DNA of 64,000 nt from Dehalococcoidia bacterium (GTDB taxonomy: Bacteria > Chloroflexota > Dehalococcoidia > Tepidiformales > Tepidiformaceae). Both the position numbers and the translations under genes were made by a program. The stretch spans positions 1-64,000 of the forward strand of contig JAJDYW010000040.1 in NCBI GenBank assembly GCA_022824925.1. Reading direction: 5' to 3'. Of the stretch, positions 37,031 through 46,898 are shown piece after piece (within the stretch, counting starts at the first letter, position 1; each line of letters starts with the position of its first letter). The notes below the pieces were generated by a model, which did not search any database, had not been told where the DNA came from, and saw only the letters and a list, made by a program, of their open reading frames with translations.

Positions 37031-38236
37031 TCAGGGGGTAAAGTCCCCCGTGGCCGGTCCGCGCGCCCCGGCGAATGCGAAGCCCAGCACGCCGAGCAGC
37101 GACCGCAGCGTCCCCGCCCCGCCTCCCCCGGCCAGGACGCGCCCCGCGCCCGCATCCAGCACGTCGAGCGCGCGCGGCGAGTCGAGGTCGTCGTCCATGG
37201 CCGCGGCGAAGGCCGCTCGCAGGGCGGCGTCCTCGCCGTCCGCGCCGCCCCGCCCGCAGGCTTCCCGCAGGCGCGCGTAGCGTTCCGTGAGCGCCTCGAT
37301 GGCGCCCTCGCGGTAGTCCGCGTCGCTGCGGTAGTGCTCGCTCAGCAGGTAGAGGCGCAGGTGGTCGGGGTCGAAGCGCTCCATCAGGTTGCGCGCCAGC
37401 ACGAGGTTCCCCAGCGACTTGCTCATCTTCACGCCGTCGAGCTGGAGCATGCCGTTGTGCAGCCAGTACCCGCAGAAGGGCGCCTTGCCCGTCGCGCTCT
37501 CCGCCTGCGCGATCTCGTTCTCGTGGTGGGGGAAGAGCAGGTCGCGCCCGCCCCCGTGGATGTCGATCTGGTCCCCCAGGTGCCCGCGCGACATCGCCGT
37601 GCACTCGATGCTCCAGCCCGGCCGCCCGTCGCACCAGGGGCTCGGCCAGCTCGGCTCGTCCGGCTCGCAGCGCTGCCAGAGGAGGAAGTCGAGCGGACCG
37701 CGCTTCTTCTCTTCGCGCTTCGATTCGGGGTTCTCGCGCTTCGCCAGCTCCGCGATCGAGATCCCGTTCAGCTGGCCGTAGCCGGGGAAGCGCTCCGCCT
37801 CGAAGAACACGTCCCCGTCGACCTCGTAGGCCGCCCCTGACTCGATCAGCCGCGCCGTCGTCTCGATGATCGCGTCGATGTGGTCGGTCGCGAACGGGTA
37901 GGCCGTTGGGCGCAGCACGTTTAGCCGGTCGAGGTCGGCGCGGAAGATGGCGTCGTTCTCGTCCCGGATCTCGGCGATCGGACGTCCGCCCTCGCGCTTC
38001 GAGACCACGATCATGTCGTCGTCGATGTCGGTCACGTTCTGCACGTAGCGGACGTTCAGCCCCTGCCACGTCAGGTAGCGCCGCAGCACGTCGAAGTTCA
38101 CGTAGGAGAAGGCGTGTCCGAGGTGGGTCACGTCGTACGGCGTCACCCCGCACACGTAGATGCGCGCCTCGCCCGGCACGAGCGGTGTGAACTCGCGCGT
38201 CGCGCGTCCCAGCGAGGAGTACAGGTGAAGGGTCAC
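37031..38236 (-). CDS. Class I CysRS-fold ligase; MshC-like features versus cysteinyl-tRNA synthetase
   Basis: 401 aa; VCGVTPYDVTHLGHAFSY, VQNVTDIDD, LLWQRCEPDEPSWPSPWCDGRPGWSIECTAMSRGHLGDQIDIHGGGRDLLFPHHENE, KMSKS. Confidence 0.85.
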   Translation of the reverse strand: MTLHLYSSLGRATREFTPLVPGEARIYVCGVTPYDVTHLGHAFSYVNFDVLRRYLTWQGLNVRYVQNVTDIDDDMIVVSKREGGRPIAEIRDENDAIFRADLDRLNVLRPTAYPFATDHIDAIIETTARLIESGAAYEVDGDVFFEAERFPGYGQLNGISIAELAKRENPESKREEKKRGPLDFLLWQRCEPDEPSWPSPWCDGRPGWSIECTAMSRGHLGDQIDIHGGGRDLLFPHHENEIAQAESATGKAPFCGYWLHNGMLQLDGVKMSKSLGNLVLARNLMERFDPDHLRLYLLSEHYRSDADYREGAIEALTERYARLREACGRGGADGEDAALRAAFAAAMDDDLDSPRALDVLDAGAGRVLAGGGGAGTLRSLLGVLGFAFAGARGPATGDFTP

Positions 38237-38296
38237 GGGCCGCTCCCGGGCGTCCTCTGGCGCGGGAAGCCTACCAGAGCGCCTTTGACCGGGCGC

Positions 38297-40654
38297 CTAG
38301 CTGAGGATGCCATCGGCCACCAGCTCGCCGATCTCGTCCGGCGAAAGGTCCAGCAGCTCCGTCAGCACGTCGAACGTATCCGCCCCCAGCGACCGCGCGG
38401 CGTAGCCCGTGGTCGGCCGCAGCCCGTCGATGTACGCGGGGAAGCGCTCGGCGCCCTGTTCGCCCCCATCCTCCGTCGGGATCGTTCCGAGGAAGGCGCG
38501 CGCCGCCACATGCGGGTCGGCCGTGCCGATGTCGTCGCCGTCCTGCACCGCCCCGGCCGCGATCCCGCGCGCCTGGCAGGCTTCCATGGTCGCGTACCGG
38601 TCGTGCCCCACCGTCCAGGCCGAGACGCACTCGTCGAGCGCGTCCTGGTTGGCGATGCGGCCCCCGTGCCTGGCGAAGCGGGGGTCGCCCGCCAGCTCGG
38701 GGGCGCCCATCACCTCGCAGAGCGCGCGCCACTGCTCGTCGCCGCGCACCGCGATCGCGACCCAGCGATCCTCGCCCGCCGCCGGGTAGATGCCGTGCGG
38801 CGCCCAGCCGTCGAACGGATGGCGGTTCACCGGCGGCTCCGGGTCGGCCCCGTTCGCGAAGTAGTCGAGGAAGGCGGGGCCCACCAGCCCCAGCCCGAGC
38901 TCGTACTGGGCCACGTCGACCGCCAGCCCCTGCCCCGTCCGCCGCCGGTGCTCGACCCCCTCGAGGATGCCCAGCGCCGCCGCCACCCCGCTCAGGTGGT
39001 CCGTCAGCGAGTAGCCGAAGCCGATGTCCTGCCGTCCCGGCACGCTCGTCAGGTAGGTCAGCCCCGTCAGCGCGTGGATGGTCGGGGCGAACGTCACGAA
39101 GTCGCGCCAGGGGCCGGTGTTCCCCATGCCCCCCATCGAGACGACCGTCACGCCCGGGGCCGTCTCCGCCAGCGACTCGCGGTCGAGCCCCCAGCGCGCC
39201 AGCACGCCCGCGCTGAAGTTGTCGATGATGGCGTCGCAGCGGCCCGCGAGGCGGCGGGCGAGGTCGCGCGCCCCCTCCTGCCGCATGTCGATCGTGAGGT
39301 TCCGCTTGTTCCGGTTCCAGGAGAGGTAGTAGGGGTGCTGGAGCGTGTTCGCCCCCGCGTTCCGCGAGGCCGTGCCCACCTTGATCACGTCCGCCCCCAG
39401 GTCCGCCAGGACGCGCGTCCCGAAGGGTCCCGCGAGCACGTGCGTGAAGTCGAGCACGCGCAGGCCCGCCAGGGGCGCCCCCGCCGCGAGCCCATCCGGG
39501 ACCGGCTCCAGCTCCGGGCGTGCGCCCCACGAGGCGTGGTCCGTCCGCACCGGCGGCGCGGGCGCGGGCCCGTCCGCCCCGGTCGAGAGCAGCCGTCCCG
39601 GGAAGGGCACGGAGCCGTACCCCTCGACCTCGCGCCCGGTGAAGTAGCCGCGCGCCTCGATCTGCGGCGTCGCCACGACCTTGCTCACCGGCCACACCGC
39701 CCCGAACGGCAGCCGCCGCCGCTGCGCCTCGTCGAACAGCTCGTCCGCGACGTTCTCCGCCGTCCAGTCGCGCAGGGTCGCCATCACGTGGGCCATCTCC
39801 TTCACGAGCGAGATCACGTCCGGGTAACGCTCGCGATCGGTGAGGTCGCCGGCCATGTCCGTCTCGTCGAGCCAGGGGATGAGCCGGTCGATCAGCCCCA
39901 GCGAGGACGTCACCATGAGCCCGTCGCTGTCGCGGTCGTGGTAGACCTCGTAGCCGCCGCTCCAGTGCAGGCTGCCCTGGCGTTGCGCGATCGGCGTCGT
40001 CCAGCGGCCGCCGTCCGGGAAGAACCACTGCATCAGCAACTGCTCGGTGTTGGCGATGAGCGTCTCGTGCCCGGAGAGGTCGATGTGCGTCCCCTCGCCC
40101 GTCGAGTCTCGCAGGCGCACCCCGGCGAGCGCGCAGCAGGCCGCGTAGAAGCCGATGATGTGCGCCGTCTGGTTGCCGTAGCCGTTCAGCGGCGGCGTCT
40201 CCGGCGTGCCCGTGATCGAGGCGGCCCCGCTGAGCGCGTTGGCCACGAGGTCGTTCACCGCCAGCCCCGCCCACGGCCCCTCCCGCCCCATGGGCGTCAC
40301 CGAGAGCCGCACGAGCCGCGGGAACGCTGCCCGCAGGGCCTCGTCGTCGAAGGGCGCGTCCCCGCCCCGCCAGTCCTCGATCAGGAGGTCGGCGTCGGCG
40401 AGCAGCGCGCGCCCATCGTCGCCGGCGAGGTCGAGCGCGACGACGCGCTTCCCCGCGTTGTACCAGGCCTCCTGGATGGAGACGCCGCTGTCGCCGAAGA
40501 AGGGAGGCTCGCTCGCGAGCTCGTCGCCCTCCGGCGGTGCGATGCGCACGACGTCGGCGCCGCCGTCGGCGAGCAGCCGTCCGGCGAAGGCGCCCGCCCA
40601 GCCCGCCTGCTCGACGACGCGGAGCCCGGCCAGTGGGGTGCTCGTGCGCGCCAT
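38297..40654 (-). CDS. CoA transferase family III (CaiB/BaiF), tandem two-domain fusion
   Basis: 785 aa; both halves carry LAGLRVVE.../LAGLRVLDFTHVLAGPFGTRVLADLGADVIKV family III starts; start at ATG 40654. Confidence 0.88.
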   Translation of the reverse strand: MARTSTPLAGLRVVEQAGWAGAFAGRLLADGGADVVRIAPPEGDELASEPPFFGDSGVSIQEAWYNAGKRVVALDLAGDDGRALLADADLLIEDWRGGDAPFDDEALRAAFPRLVRLSVTPMGREGPWAGLAVNDLVANALSGAASITGTPETPPLNGYGNQTAHIIGFYAACCALAGVRLRDSTGEGTHIDLSGHETLIANTEQLLMQWFFPDGGRWTTPIAQRQGSLHWSGGYEVYHDRDSDGLMVTSSLGLIDRLIPWLDETDMAGDLTDRERYPDVISLVKEMAHVMATLRDWTAENVADELFDEAQRRRLPFGAVWPVSKVVATPQIEARGYFTGREVEGYGSVPFPGRLLSTGADGPAPAPPVRTDHASWGARPELEPVPDGLAAGAPLAGLRVLDFTHVLAGPFGTRVLADLGADVIKVGTASRNAGANTLQHPYYLSWNRNKRNLTIDMRQEGARDLARRLAGRCDAIIDNFSAGVLARWGLDRESLAETAPGVTVVSMGGMGNTGPWRDFVTFAPTIHALTGLTYLTSVPGRQDIGFGYSLTDHLSGVAAALGILEGVEHRRRTGQGLAVDVAQYELGLGLVGPAFLDYFANGADPEPPVNRHPFDGWAPHGIYPAAGEDRWVAIAVRGDEQWRALCEVMGAPELAGDPRFARHGGRIANQDALDECVSAWTVGHDRYATMEACQARGIAAGAVQDGDDIGTADPHVAARAFLGTIPTEDGGEQGAERFPAYIDGLRPTTGYAARSLGADTFDVLTELLDLSPDEIGELVADGILS

Positions 40655-40854
40655 GGCGCGAAATCGTACGGAGCGATCCCCCAGTGCGCGAGGGCGGCGC
40701 TCCCCGCACCGGGGCGATGGCGCGGGAGGGGTGGTCGCGCGGGACCGGGAACGCCGCGCTTGTTTCGTTGACCCGTTCTGCACCGCTCCGTACGGTGTAA
40801 CCGCGCCGCGAAGGCCGCTCGAACCCCACGCAGCACACGCGCGAGGAGCATGGT

Positions 40855-41589
40855 TTGCCGCGATTCGCGTTGGCCATGGCGAAGCAGACGGTGGGCGCGC
40901 TCCGGGATCTGGCGCCCATCTTCGCCGTCATCCTCTTCTTCCAGATCGTCGTGTTGCGACAGCCCTTCCCCGATGTCGCCAACGTCATCGTCGGGCTGGT
41001 GTGCGTCGTCCTCGGGCTGGCGCTGTTCGTGCAGGGGCTGGAGAGCGGCCTCTTCCCCCTCGGTGAGGCGCTGGCCCAGGGCATGGCCCGCAAGGGAAGC
41101 GCCATCGCCCTGCTGGCCCTGGCCTTCTGCCTCGGCTTCGGCACGACCGTGGCCGAGCCCGCCCTCATCGCCGTCGCCGCCGAGGGGGCGGAGGTGGCGG
41201 CGGAGGCGGCCTTCATCGGCGATAGCCAGGCAGCCCAGGACCGCTACGCCCTCGAGCTGCGCATCGTGGTCGCCGTCGCGGTCGGCATCGCCATCGTCCT
41301 GGGCGTGCTGCGCATCCTCAAGGGGTGGCCCATTCACCGCTTCATCATCGCCGGCTACGTGCTGGTCATGGCCATGACCCTGTTCGCACCCGACGAGATC
41401 GTGGGCGTCGCCTACGACTCCGGCGGGGTCACGACCAGCACCATCACGGTCCCGCTCATCACCGCGCTGGGCGTGGGCCTCGCCTCCACCATCCGGGGGC
41501 GCAACCCGATGCTCGACGGCTTCGGGCTCATCGCCTTCGCCAGCCTCACCCCGATGATCGGCGTGCTCGGCTACGGGATGGTGGTGTGA
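40855..41589 (+). CDS. DUF1538-like integral membrane protein (copy 1)
   Basis: Multiple TMs; [18 protein letters not shown] and [27 protein letters not shown] start with GAGGAG SD. Confidence 0.85.
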   Translation: MPRFALAMAKQTVGALRDLAPIFAVILFFQIVVLRQPFPDVANVIVGLVCVVLGLALFVQGLESGLFPLGEALAQGMARKGSAIALLALAFCLGFGTTVAEPALIAVAAEGAEVAAEAAFIGDSQAAQDRYALELRIVVAVAVGIAIVLGVLRILKGWPIHRFIIAGYVLVMAMTLFAPDEIVGVAYDSGGVTTSTITVPLITALGVGLASTIRGRNPMLDGFGLIAFASLTPMIGVLGYGMVV

Positions 41590-42371
41590 TGCTGGACTTC
41601 CTGGCGGACTTCGGCGATACCCTCCTCTCCACCCTCCGGGACGTGACCCCCATCGTCGTCATCCTGGTGGTGTTCCAGGTGGGGGTGCTGCGGCGCCGGC
41701 TGCCCAACATCAGGGGCATCGCCACCGGCTCCGTCATGGTGCTGCTGGGGCTGGCCCTCTTCCTCATCGGCCTGGAGCAGGCCCTCTTCCCCGTCGGCGA
41801 GACGATGGCCCGGCAGCTCACCGAGAAGGCGGGGGGGCTGGCGGGGGCGGTGCGCTGGGAGGACTACTGGCTCGTCTACGTCTTCGCCGCCGCCATCGGC
41901 TTCGCGACGACCATCGCCGAGCCCGCCCTGATCGCCGTGGCGCTGAAGGCCAGGGAGGTCTCGGGCGGCGCCGTCAGCGCCTGGGGTTTGCGCATCGCCG
42001 TGGCCGTGGGCGTGGCCGCCGGCGTCTCGCTGGGCTGCTTCCGCATCGTCACGGGCACGCCCCTCCCCTGGTACATCGTGGCGGCCTACATCGTCGTCAT
42101 CGTGCAGACCTACCTGAGCAGCCGCACCATCATCCCGCTCGCCTACGACAGCGGCGGCGTCACCACCTCGACCGTCACGGTGCCGGTGGTGGCGGCCCTG
42201 GGGCTGGGGCTCGCCGCCAACGTCCCGGGGCGCAGCCCCCTTATCGACGGCTTTGGACTCATCGCCTTCGCCAGTGTCTTCCCGATCATATCGGTGCTAG
42301 GCTACGCAATCGTCGCCGATCGGGTGGAACGCTGGCGTACGCGGAAGGAACGCCAGGAGGAGAAGCCATGA
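41589..42371 (+). CDS. DUF1538-like integral membrane protein (copy 2)
   Basis: Same motifs as copy 1: [45 protein letters not shown] overlap with copy 1. Confidence 0.86.
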   Translation: MLDFLADFGDTLLSTLRDVTPIVVILVVFQVGVLRRRLPNIRGIATGSVMVLLGLALFLIGLEQALFPVGETMARQLTEKAGGLAGAVRWEDYWLVYVFAAAIGFATTIAEPALIAVALKAREVSGGAVSAWGLRIAVAVGVAAGVSLGCFRIVTGTPLPWYIVAAYIVVIVQTYLSSRTIIPLAYDSGGVTTSTVTVPVVAALGLGLAANVPGRSPLIDGFGLIAFASVFPIISVLGYAIVADRVERWRTRKERQEEKP

Positions 42372-42718
42372 AGATGGCGCTGGTCGTCGCCCTGGTGAGC
42401 GACGAGAAGACCGACCACATCATCGAAGCGGCGCGCGAGGGCGGCGCCACGGGCGACACCATCATCAGCAGCGTCCGCGGCGAAGGCCTGAAGCCGAGAA
42501 GGACCTTCCTCGGGCTCGACCTGACGGCAAGGCGCGACGTGGTCCTGTTCCTGGTGGCCGAATCCCGCGCCCGGGAGATCCTCGAGCGCATCGCCATCGC
42601 CGGAGGCATGGACGAGGAGAGCGGCGCCGGCGTCGCCTTCCAGATCAAGATCGAGGACGCCGTCGGCCTCTCGACCCAGTTGCCAACGCTCATGGAAGAG
42701 TTGGAAGGCGCCCTGTGA
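42368..42718 (+). CDS. P-II-like small regulator
   Basis: 116 aa; ALVVALVSDEKTDHIIEAAREGGATGDTIISSVRGEG...LGLDLTARRDVVLFLV; ATGA overlap with DUF1538 gene. Confidence 0.8.
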   Translation: MKMALVVALVSDEKTDHIIEAAREGGATGDTIISSVRGEGLKPRRTFLGLDLTARRDVVLFLVAESRAREILERIAIAGGMDEESGAGVAFQIKIEDAVGLSTQLPTLMEELEGAL

Positions 42719-43125
42719 ACGACCAGAGCGACAGCAGGGTGATCCGCGTGTCCGACCTCATGGGGCCGCAGGTCCACACCATCGACGGGCTGGCCACGGC
42801 GGCCGAGGCCATGGCGGCGATGAAACAGCTCCAGATCAGCTCGCTGGTCGTGAACCGCCGCCACGACGACGATGAGCTGGGCCTGATCACGGTGAGCGAC
42901 CTCGCGCGCGAAGTCGTCACGAGCGATCGCGCGCCGGAGCGCGTCAACGTCTACGAGGTCATGTCGAAACCGGCGCTGACCGTGCGCGCGGACATGCTCG
43001 CGCGCTACGCCGTGCGGCTGCTCGTGCGGTTCGGCGTCTCGCGCGCGCTGGTGGTCGACGAAAGCGGAGCCCCCCGGGGCCTGGTCACGCTGCGCGACCT
43101 CGTCCTGGGCCTGACTCCCGAGTAG
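42715..43125 (+). CDS. Tandem CBS domain protein
   Basis: 136 aa; two CBS repeats (VSDLMGPQVHTIDGLATAAEAMAAM..., YEVMSKPALTVRADMLARYAVRLL...); GTGA overlap with PII-like gene. Confidence 0.9.
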   Translation: MNDQSDSRVIRVSDLMGPQVHTIDGLATAAEAMAAMKQLQISSLVVNRRHDDDELGLITVSDLAREVVTSDRAPERVNVYEVMSKPALTVRADMLARYAVRLLVRFGVSRALVVDESGAPRGLVTLRDLVLGLTPE

Positions 43126-43152
43126 CCGCCCCGCTCCCGTGCGTCCGCGTCC

Positions 43153-43938
43153 CTACAGGTGGGCGGAGACGCCCCCGTCGACCCGGAAGACCTGCCCGCT
43201 GAGGAACCCCGCTGCGTCCGAGGCCAGCAGCACGGCCAGCGCTCCGAGGCTCTCCGCCCCGCCGAAGCTGCGCATGGGGATGAAGCGCAGCAGCAGGTTG
43301 TCGGCGGGATCGTCGCCGCCGCGGCCGGGGGTCCAGTCCATCCAGCCCGTGGCGATGCTGTTGACCGTGACCGCCGGGGCCAGCTCCTGGCTGAGGGTCG
43401 CCGCCAGCCCGAACACGCCCGCCTTCGCCGCGGCGTAGGCGCTCAGGTTGTTGACCCCCCGCTCCCCGAAGATGCTGTTCACGAAAATCAGCCGGCCCGG
43501 TTCGCCCTCGCCCAGCTCCCGCACCCACGCCCGCGCTGCGTAGAACGCACCGCTCAGGTTCACCGCCTGCACGTTCGCGAACTCGGCGTCGCCCGTGGTG
43601 GCGATCGGCTTGGCCAGGGGCAGGTCCGCGTTGTACACGAGCACGGAGGGCACGCCGAACTCCTTCACGAGCTGACGCAGACCGACGCGCACGTTCGTCG
43701 GCAGCGTCACGTCCCAGCCCTGGTTGAACGTCTCCCGCCCGAGGTTGGCGACCACGCGGCCGGCGCGCTTGGCCGCCATCACCTCGTCCCCGTCCATCGT
43801 CGCCGAGGCCACGGCCACGTGTGCCCCCGCCTCCGCCAGCGCTTCCGTGATCGCACGTCCCGCCGGGTTCGCGAACCCCACCACCAGCGCGCGCTTGCCG
43901 GTCAGGTCGTATCCCTCGCTCCGTTCCCAGTCAGGCAT
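43153..43938 (-). CDS. SDR family oxidoreductase (enoyl-ACP reductase-like)
   Basis: YDLTGKRALVVGFANPAGRAITEALAEAGAHVAVAS; SAYAAAKAGV; C-terminal SGQVFRVDGG. Confidence 0.85.
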   Translation of the reverse strand: MPDWERSEGYDLTGKRALVVGFANPAGRAITEALAEAGAHVAVASATMDGDEVMAAKRAGRVVANLGRETFNQGWDVTLPTNVRVGLRQLVKEFGVPSVLVYNADLPLAKPIATTGDAEFANVQAVNLSGAFYAARAWVRELGEGEPGRLIFVNSIFGERGVNNLSAYAAAKAGVFGLAATLSQELAPAVTVNSIATGWMDWTPGRGGDDPADNLLLRFIPMRSFGGAESLGALAVLLASDAAGFLSGQVFRVDGGVSAHL

Positions 43939-44767
43939 TGATTCGAGCCTCCACCTCGTCGGGCGCGTGCCCCGTCGGCGCGATGCCGCCCGCCAGGCCG
44001 CCGCCGTCGATCGGGTAGTTCGCGCCGGTCACGTAGCCTCCGGCGTCGCTGCAGAGGAAGAGCGCCAGCGGTCCCAGCTCCCACGCCTGCCCCAGCCGCC
44101 GCGCGGTGATGTAGCTCCCCCGCTTGCGGATCGCCTCCGCCTCCTCTTCCGTCTCCGTGGGGCGCTGCTCGACCAGCCCCGGGGTGATGCAGTTCACCCG
44201 GATACCGTCCCGCGCGACCGCGCTCGCGACGGTCTGGGTGAAGTTGATGACGCCCGCCTTCGCCGCCGCGTACGTGGGGCTTTGCGGCGTCGCCCGCATT
44301 CCCATCCCGCTCGCGATGTTCAGGATCGCCCCGCTCCCCTGCGGGCGCATGTGCCGCAGCGCCGCCCGCGTGCAGTAGAACGTCCCGTTCAGGTTGACCG
44401 CGATCCCGTTCAGCCAGTCCTCGTCCTCGATCTCCCACACCGCCTTCCCGCGTCCCGGCGAGTCGCCGATGCCGGCGTTGTTCACGAGGATGTCGAGCCG
44501 CCCGAAGCGCTCGACCGTCGCCTCGACGAGCCGGTCGCACGCCGCGCTCGACGTGATGTCGGTCGCGACCGTCAGCGGCTCGCGGCCGCTCTGCTCGGCC
44601 AGGAACGCGGCCGTCGCCTCGAGCTGCGCCGGCGTGCGCGAGGCGATACACACGTCCGCCCCCGCCAGCATCAGCGAGCGCGCCATCTCGCGCCCCAGCC
44701 CGCGGCTCCCTCCCGTGACGATGGCCACCCGCCGCGGCGGCCCATCCAGACGCAACGCTTCCAGCAC
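43931..44767 (-). CDS. SDR family oxidoreductase
   Basis: VAIVTGGSRGLGREMARSL, NNAGIGDSPG, TYAAAKAGV, PIDGGG; GTG start preceded by AGGAGG; 8-nt overlap with downstream SDR. Confidence 0.88.
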   Translation of the reverse strand: MLEALRLDGPPRRVAIVTGGSRGLGREMARSLMLAGADVCIASRTPAQLEATAAFLAEQSGREPLTVATDITSSAACDRLVEATVERFGRLDILVNNAGIGDSPGRGKAVWEIEDEDWLNGIAVNLNGTFYCTRAALRHMRPQGSGAILNIASGMGMRATPQSPTYAAAKAGVINFTQTVASAVARDGIRVNCITPGLVEQRPTETEEEAEAIRKRGSYITARRLGQAWELGPLALFLCSDAGGYVTGANYPIDGGGLAGGIAPTGHAPDEVEARINA

Positions 44768-44857
44768 ACGCGCCTCCTGTTCGGGCGGAACGATACCCGA
44801 AAAGGAGCGAAAACCGCTCTCGCGAGGCGGCCGGGCAGCGTACGATGGGGGAAGCTG

Positions 44858-46141
44858 ATGCGCGTACTCCATTTCGCCGATCTGCACATTGGCGTCGAGC
44901 TCTACGGGAAGCCCCTCGCGGGCAAGGCATGGTCTTCCCGCATGCAGGACTTCCTCAATGCATTCGACGCCCTCGTCGACCACGCCGTCGGCGAGCAGGT
45001 CGACGCCGTGATCTTCGCGGGGGACGCCTACAAGGCCCGCGAGCCCAGCCAGACGCATCAGCGCGAGTTCGCCCGCCGCATCCGCCGCCTCAGCGAGGCG
45101 GGCATCGCCACCTTTCTCCTCGTCGGCAACCACGACCTCCCCAACGCCGAGTCCCGCGCCCACGCCCTCGAGATCTTCCGCACCCTCGACGTCCCCAGCG
45201 TGACCGTCGGCGACACCACCTGGTTCAGCGAGCAGGGAACCGTCCCGCACGTCCTCCAGACGCGCGCCGGGCCGCTCCAGGTCGCGTTCGTGCCCTGGCC
45301 GCAGGTCTCGCACCTGCTGGCCGGCAGCGAGGAGGCGGAAGGCGCCTCCATCGAGCAGCTCTACAAGCTCATCGAGCGCGCCATCTCGGAGATCGTCCTG
45401 GCCCAGGCGGAGCACATCGATCCCGACATCCCCTCCATCCTCACCTGCCACCTGCCCCTCAGCGACCGGCTCGTCGCCGAGAATAGCGGCAGCGAGCTGT
45501 GGATGCAGAGCGGCGCCGTCCCCCGCGTGCCGCTCAGCGCGCTCCACCTCGACAACTTCGATTATGTCGCGCTAGGACACCACCACAACGCCATGCAGCT
45601 CAATGTCGACCCGCCCTGCTGGTACTCCGGGGCCCTGCAGGAGGTCGACTTTGGCGATGCACGCTACCCCAAGGGCTTCATGACGCTCGAGTTCGACACC
45701 TCGAAGCCCCGCGGACAGCGCCTCTCGGGAGACGGCGCCCCCCGCCTCCAGCGGGTCACGAGCCGCCCCTTCGTCAGCATCGCCGTCAAACCCCGCGATG
45801 CCGACCCCAACCCCGAGGTCCTGGCCGCCATCGCCGAGCGCGACCTGGCCGACGCCATCGTCAAGGTCGAGATCCACGTCGACCGCGACCAGGAAGCCGC
45901 GCTGAGGCTTCCCGAAGCGCGAAGAGCGCTCGCCGGCGCCCACGTTATCGCCGGCCTCCGCGCCGTCCTCCCCGAGGACAGCCGCCTCCCCCTGCCCCCC
46001 AACGTCCAGCCCGACGCCTCGGCCCCCCTCGAGACGCTGGAGACGTACCTGAAGCTGCGTGACGTGCCCGACGAGCGCCGCGAGCGCCTCCTCGCCGCCG
46101 CCACCGAGATCATCGAGGAGAGCGAGTCCGTTGGCGTCTGA
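44858..46141 (+). CDS. sbcD: SbcD/Mre11-like exonuclease metallophosphoesterase
   Basis: MRVLHFADLHIGVELYG, VIFAGDAYK, LLVGNHDLPN, LTCHLPLS, YVALGHHHN. Confidence 0.9.
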   Translation: MRVLHFADLHIGVELYGKPLAGKAWSSRMQDFLNAFDALVDHAVGEQVDAVIFAGDAYKAREPSQTHQREFARRIRRLSEAGIATFLLVGNHDLPNAESRAHALEIFRTLDVPSVTVGDTTWFSEQGTVPHVLQTRAGPLQVAFVPWPQVSHLLAGSEEAEGASIEQLYKLIERAISEIVLAQAEHIDPDIPSILTCHLPLSDRLVAENSGSELWMQSGAVPRVPLSALHLDNFDYVALGHHHNAMQLNVDPPCWYSGALQEVDFGDARYPKGFMTLEFDTSKPRGQRLSGDGAPRLQRVTSRPFVSIAVKPRDADPNPEVLAAIAERDLADAIVKVEIHVDRDQEAALRLPEARRALAGAHVIAGLRAVLPEDSRLPLPPNVQPDASAPLETLETYLKLRDVPDERRERLLAAATEIIEESESVGV

Positions 46142-46898
46142 ACCCCGTCCCCTGCGGCTCGTCCACACCTCCGATGTCCACCTCGGGGCGTACTCGGCCA
46201 GCCCCCGGGGCCGCGAGGAGCCCCGGGCGCAGCGCCTCGAGGCGGGTTTCGAGGCCGTCATCGATCTCGCCCGCGGCGTTCACGCCGACGTGCTCCTCAT
46301 CGCCGGCGATTTCTTCGACCACGCCCGCATCGGCCCCGAGGTCGTCGCCTTCGCCGCCGGCCAGATCAACCGCTTCCCCGGCGAGACCGTCCTCCTCCCC
46401 GGCAACCACGACCCCATCGGCCCCCACGGCCCCCACGAGCGCCACAACATCGAGGCGCTCGCCCCCCGCCTCCGCCTCCTCCGCGATCCCGAGGGCGAGT
46501 TCCTCGACTTCCCCGCTCTCGACCTCGCAGTCTGGGGGCGGGCCATCACCGTCGACGTGCTCGAACGCCCCCTCGCCGCCCCGCCGCCCCGCCGCGGCGA
46601 CCGCTCCTGGAACGTCGCCATCGCGCACGGCCACGCCGTCGACGAGGGCGCCCAGATGGAACGCTCCCTGCGCATCACGCCCGACCACTTCGCCGAGAGC
46701 GCCCAGTGGGAGTACATCGCCCTCGGTCACTGGGACGTCCACACCGATGTCAGCGAGCGCGGCGCGCTCGCCGTCTACTCCGGCTCCCCCGCCTCCATCG
46801 GCGATGTCGGCTACGGCGTCGCCGTCGTCGTCGACTTCGACGCATCCGGCGTGCGCTGGCACGCCCGCCACCTCGACCCCGCGGAGACGAGCCCGTGA
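46131..46898 (+). CDS. Second SbcD-like metallophosphoesterase
   Basis: LRLVHTSDVHLGAYS, LLIAGDFFDHARIG, LLPGNHDPIG, AIAHGHAV, YIALGHWDVH. Confidence 0.88.
   Translation: MASEPRPLRLVHTSDVHLGAYSASPRGREEPRAQRLEAGFEAVIDLARGVHADVLLIAGDFFDHARIGPEVVAFAAGQINRFPGETVLLPGNHDPIGPHGPHERHNIEALAPRLRLLRDPEGEFLDFPALDLAVWGRAITVDVLERPLAAPPPRRGDRSWNVAIAHGHAVDEGAQMERSLRITPDHFAESAQWEYIALGHWDVHTDVSERGALAVYSGSPASIGDVGYGVAVVVDFDASGVRWHARHLDPAETSP

Noticed and set aside
43724-44857. Apparent N-terminal extension of SbcD
   Set aside because: Antisense to the SDR genes; a proper MRVLHFADLHIG start exists at 44858.
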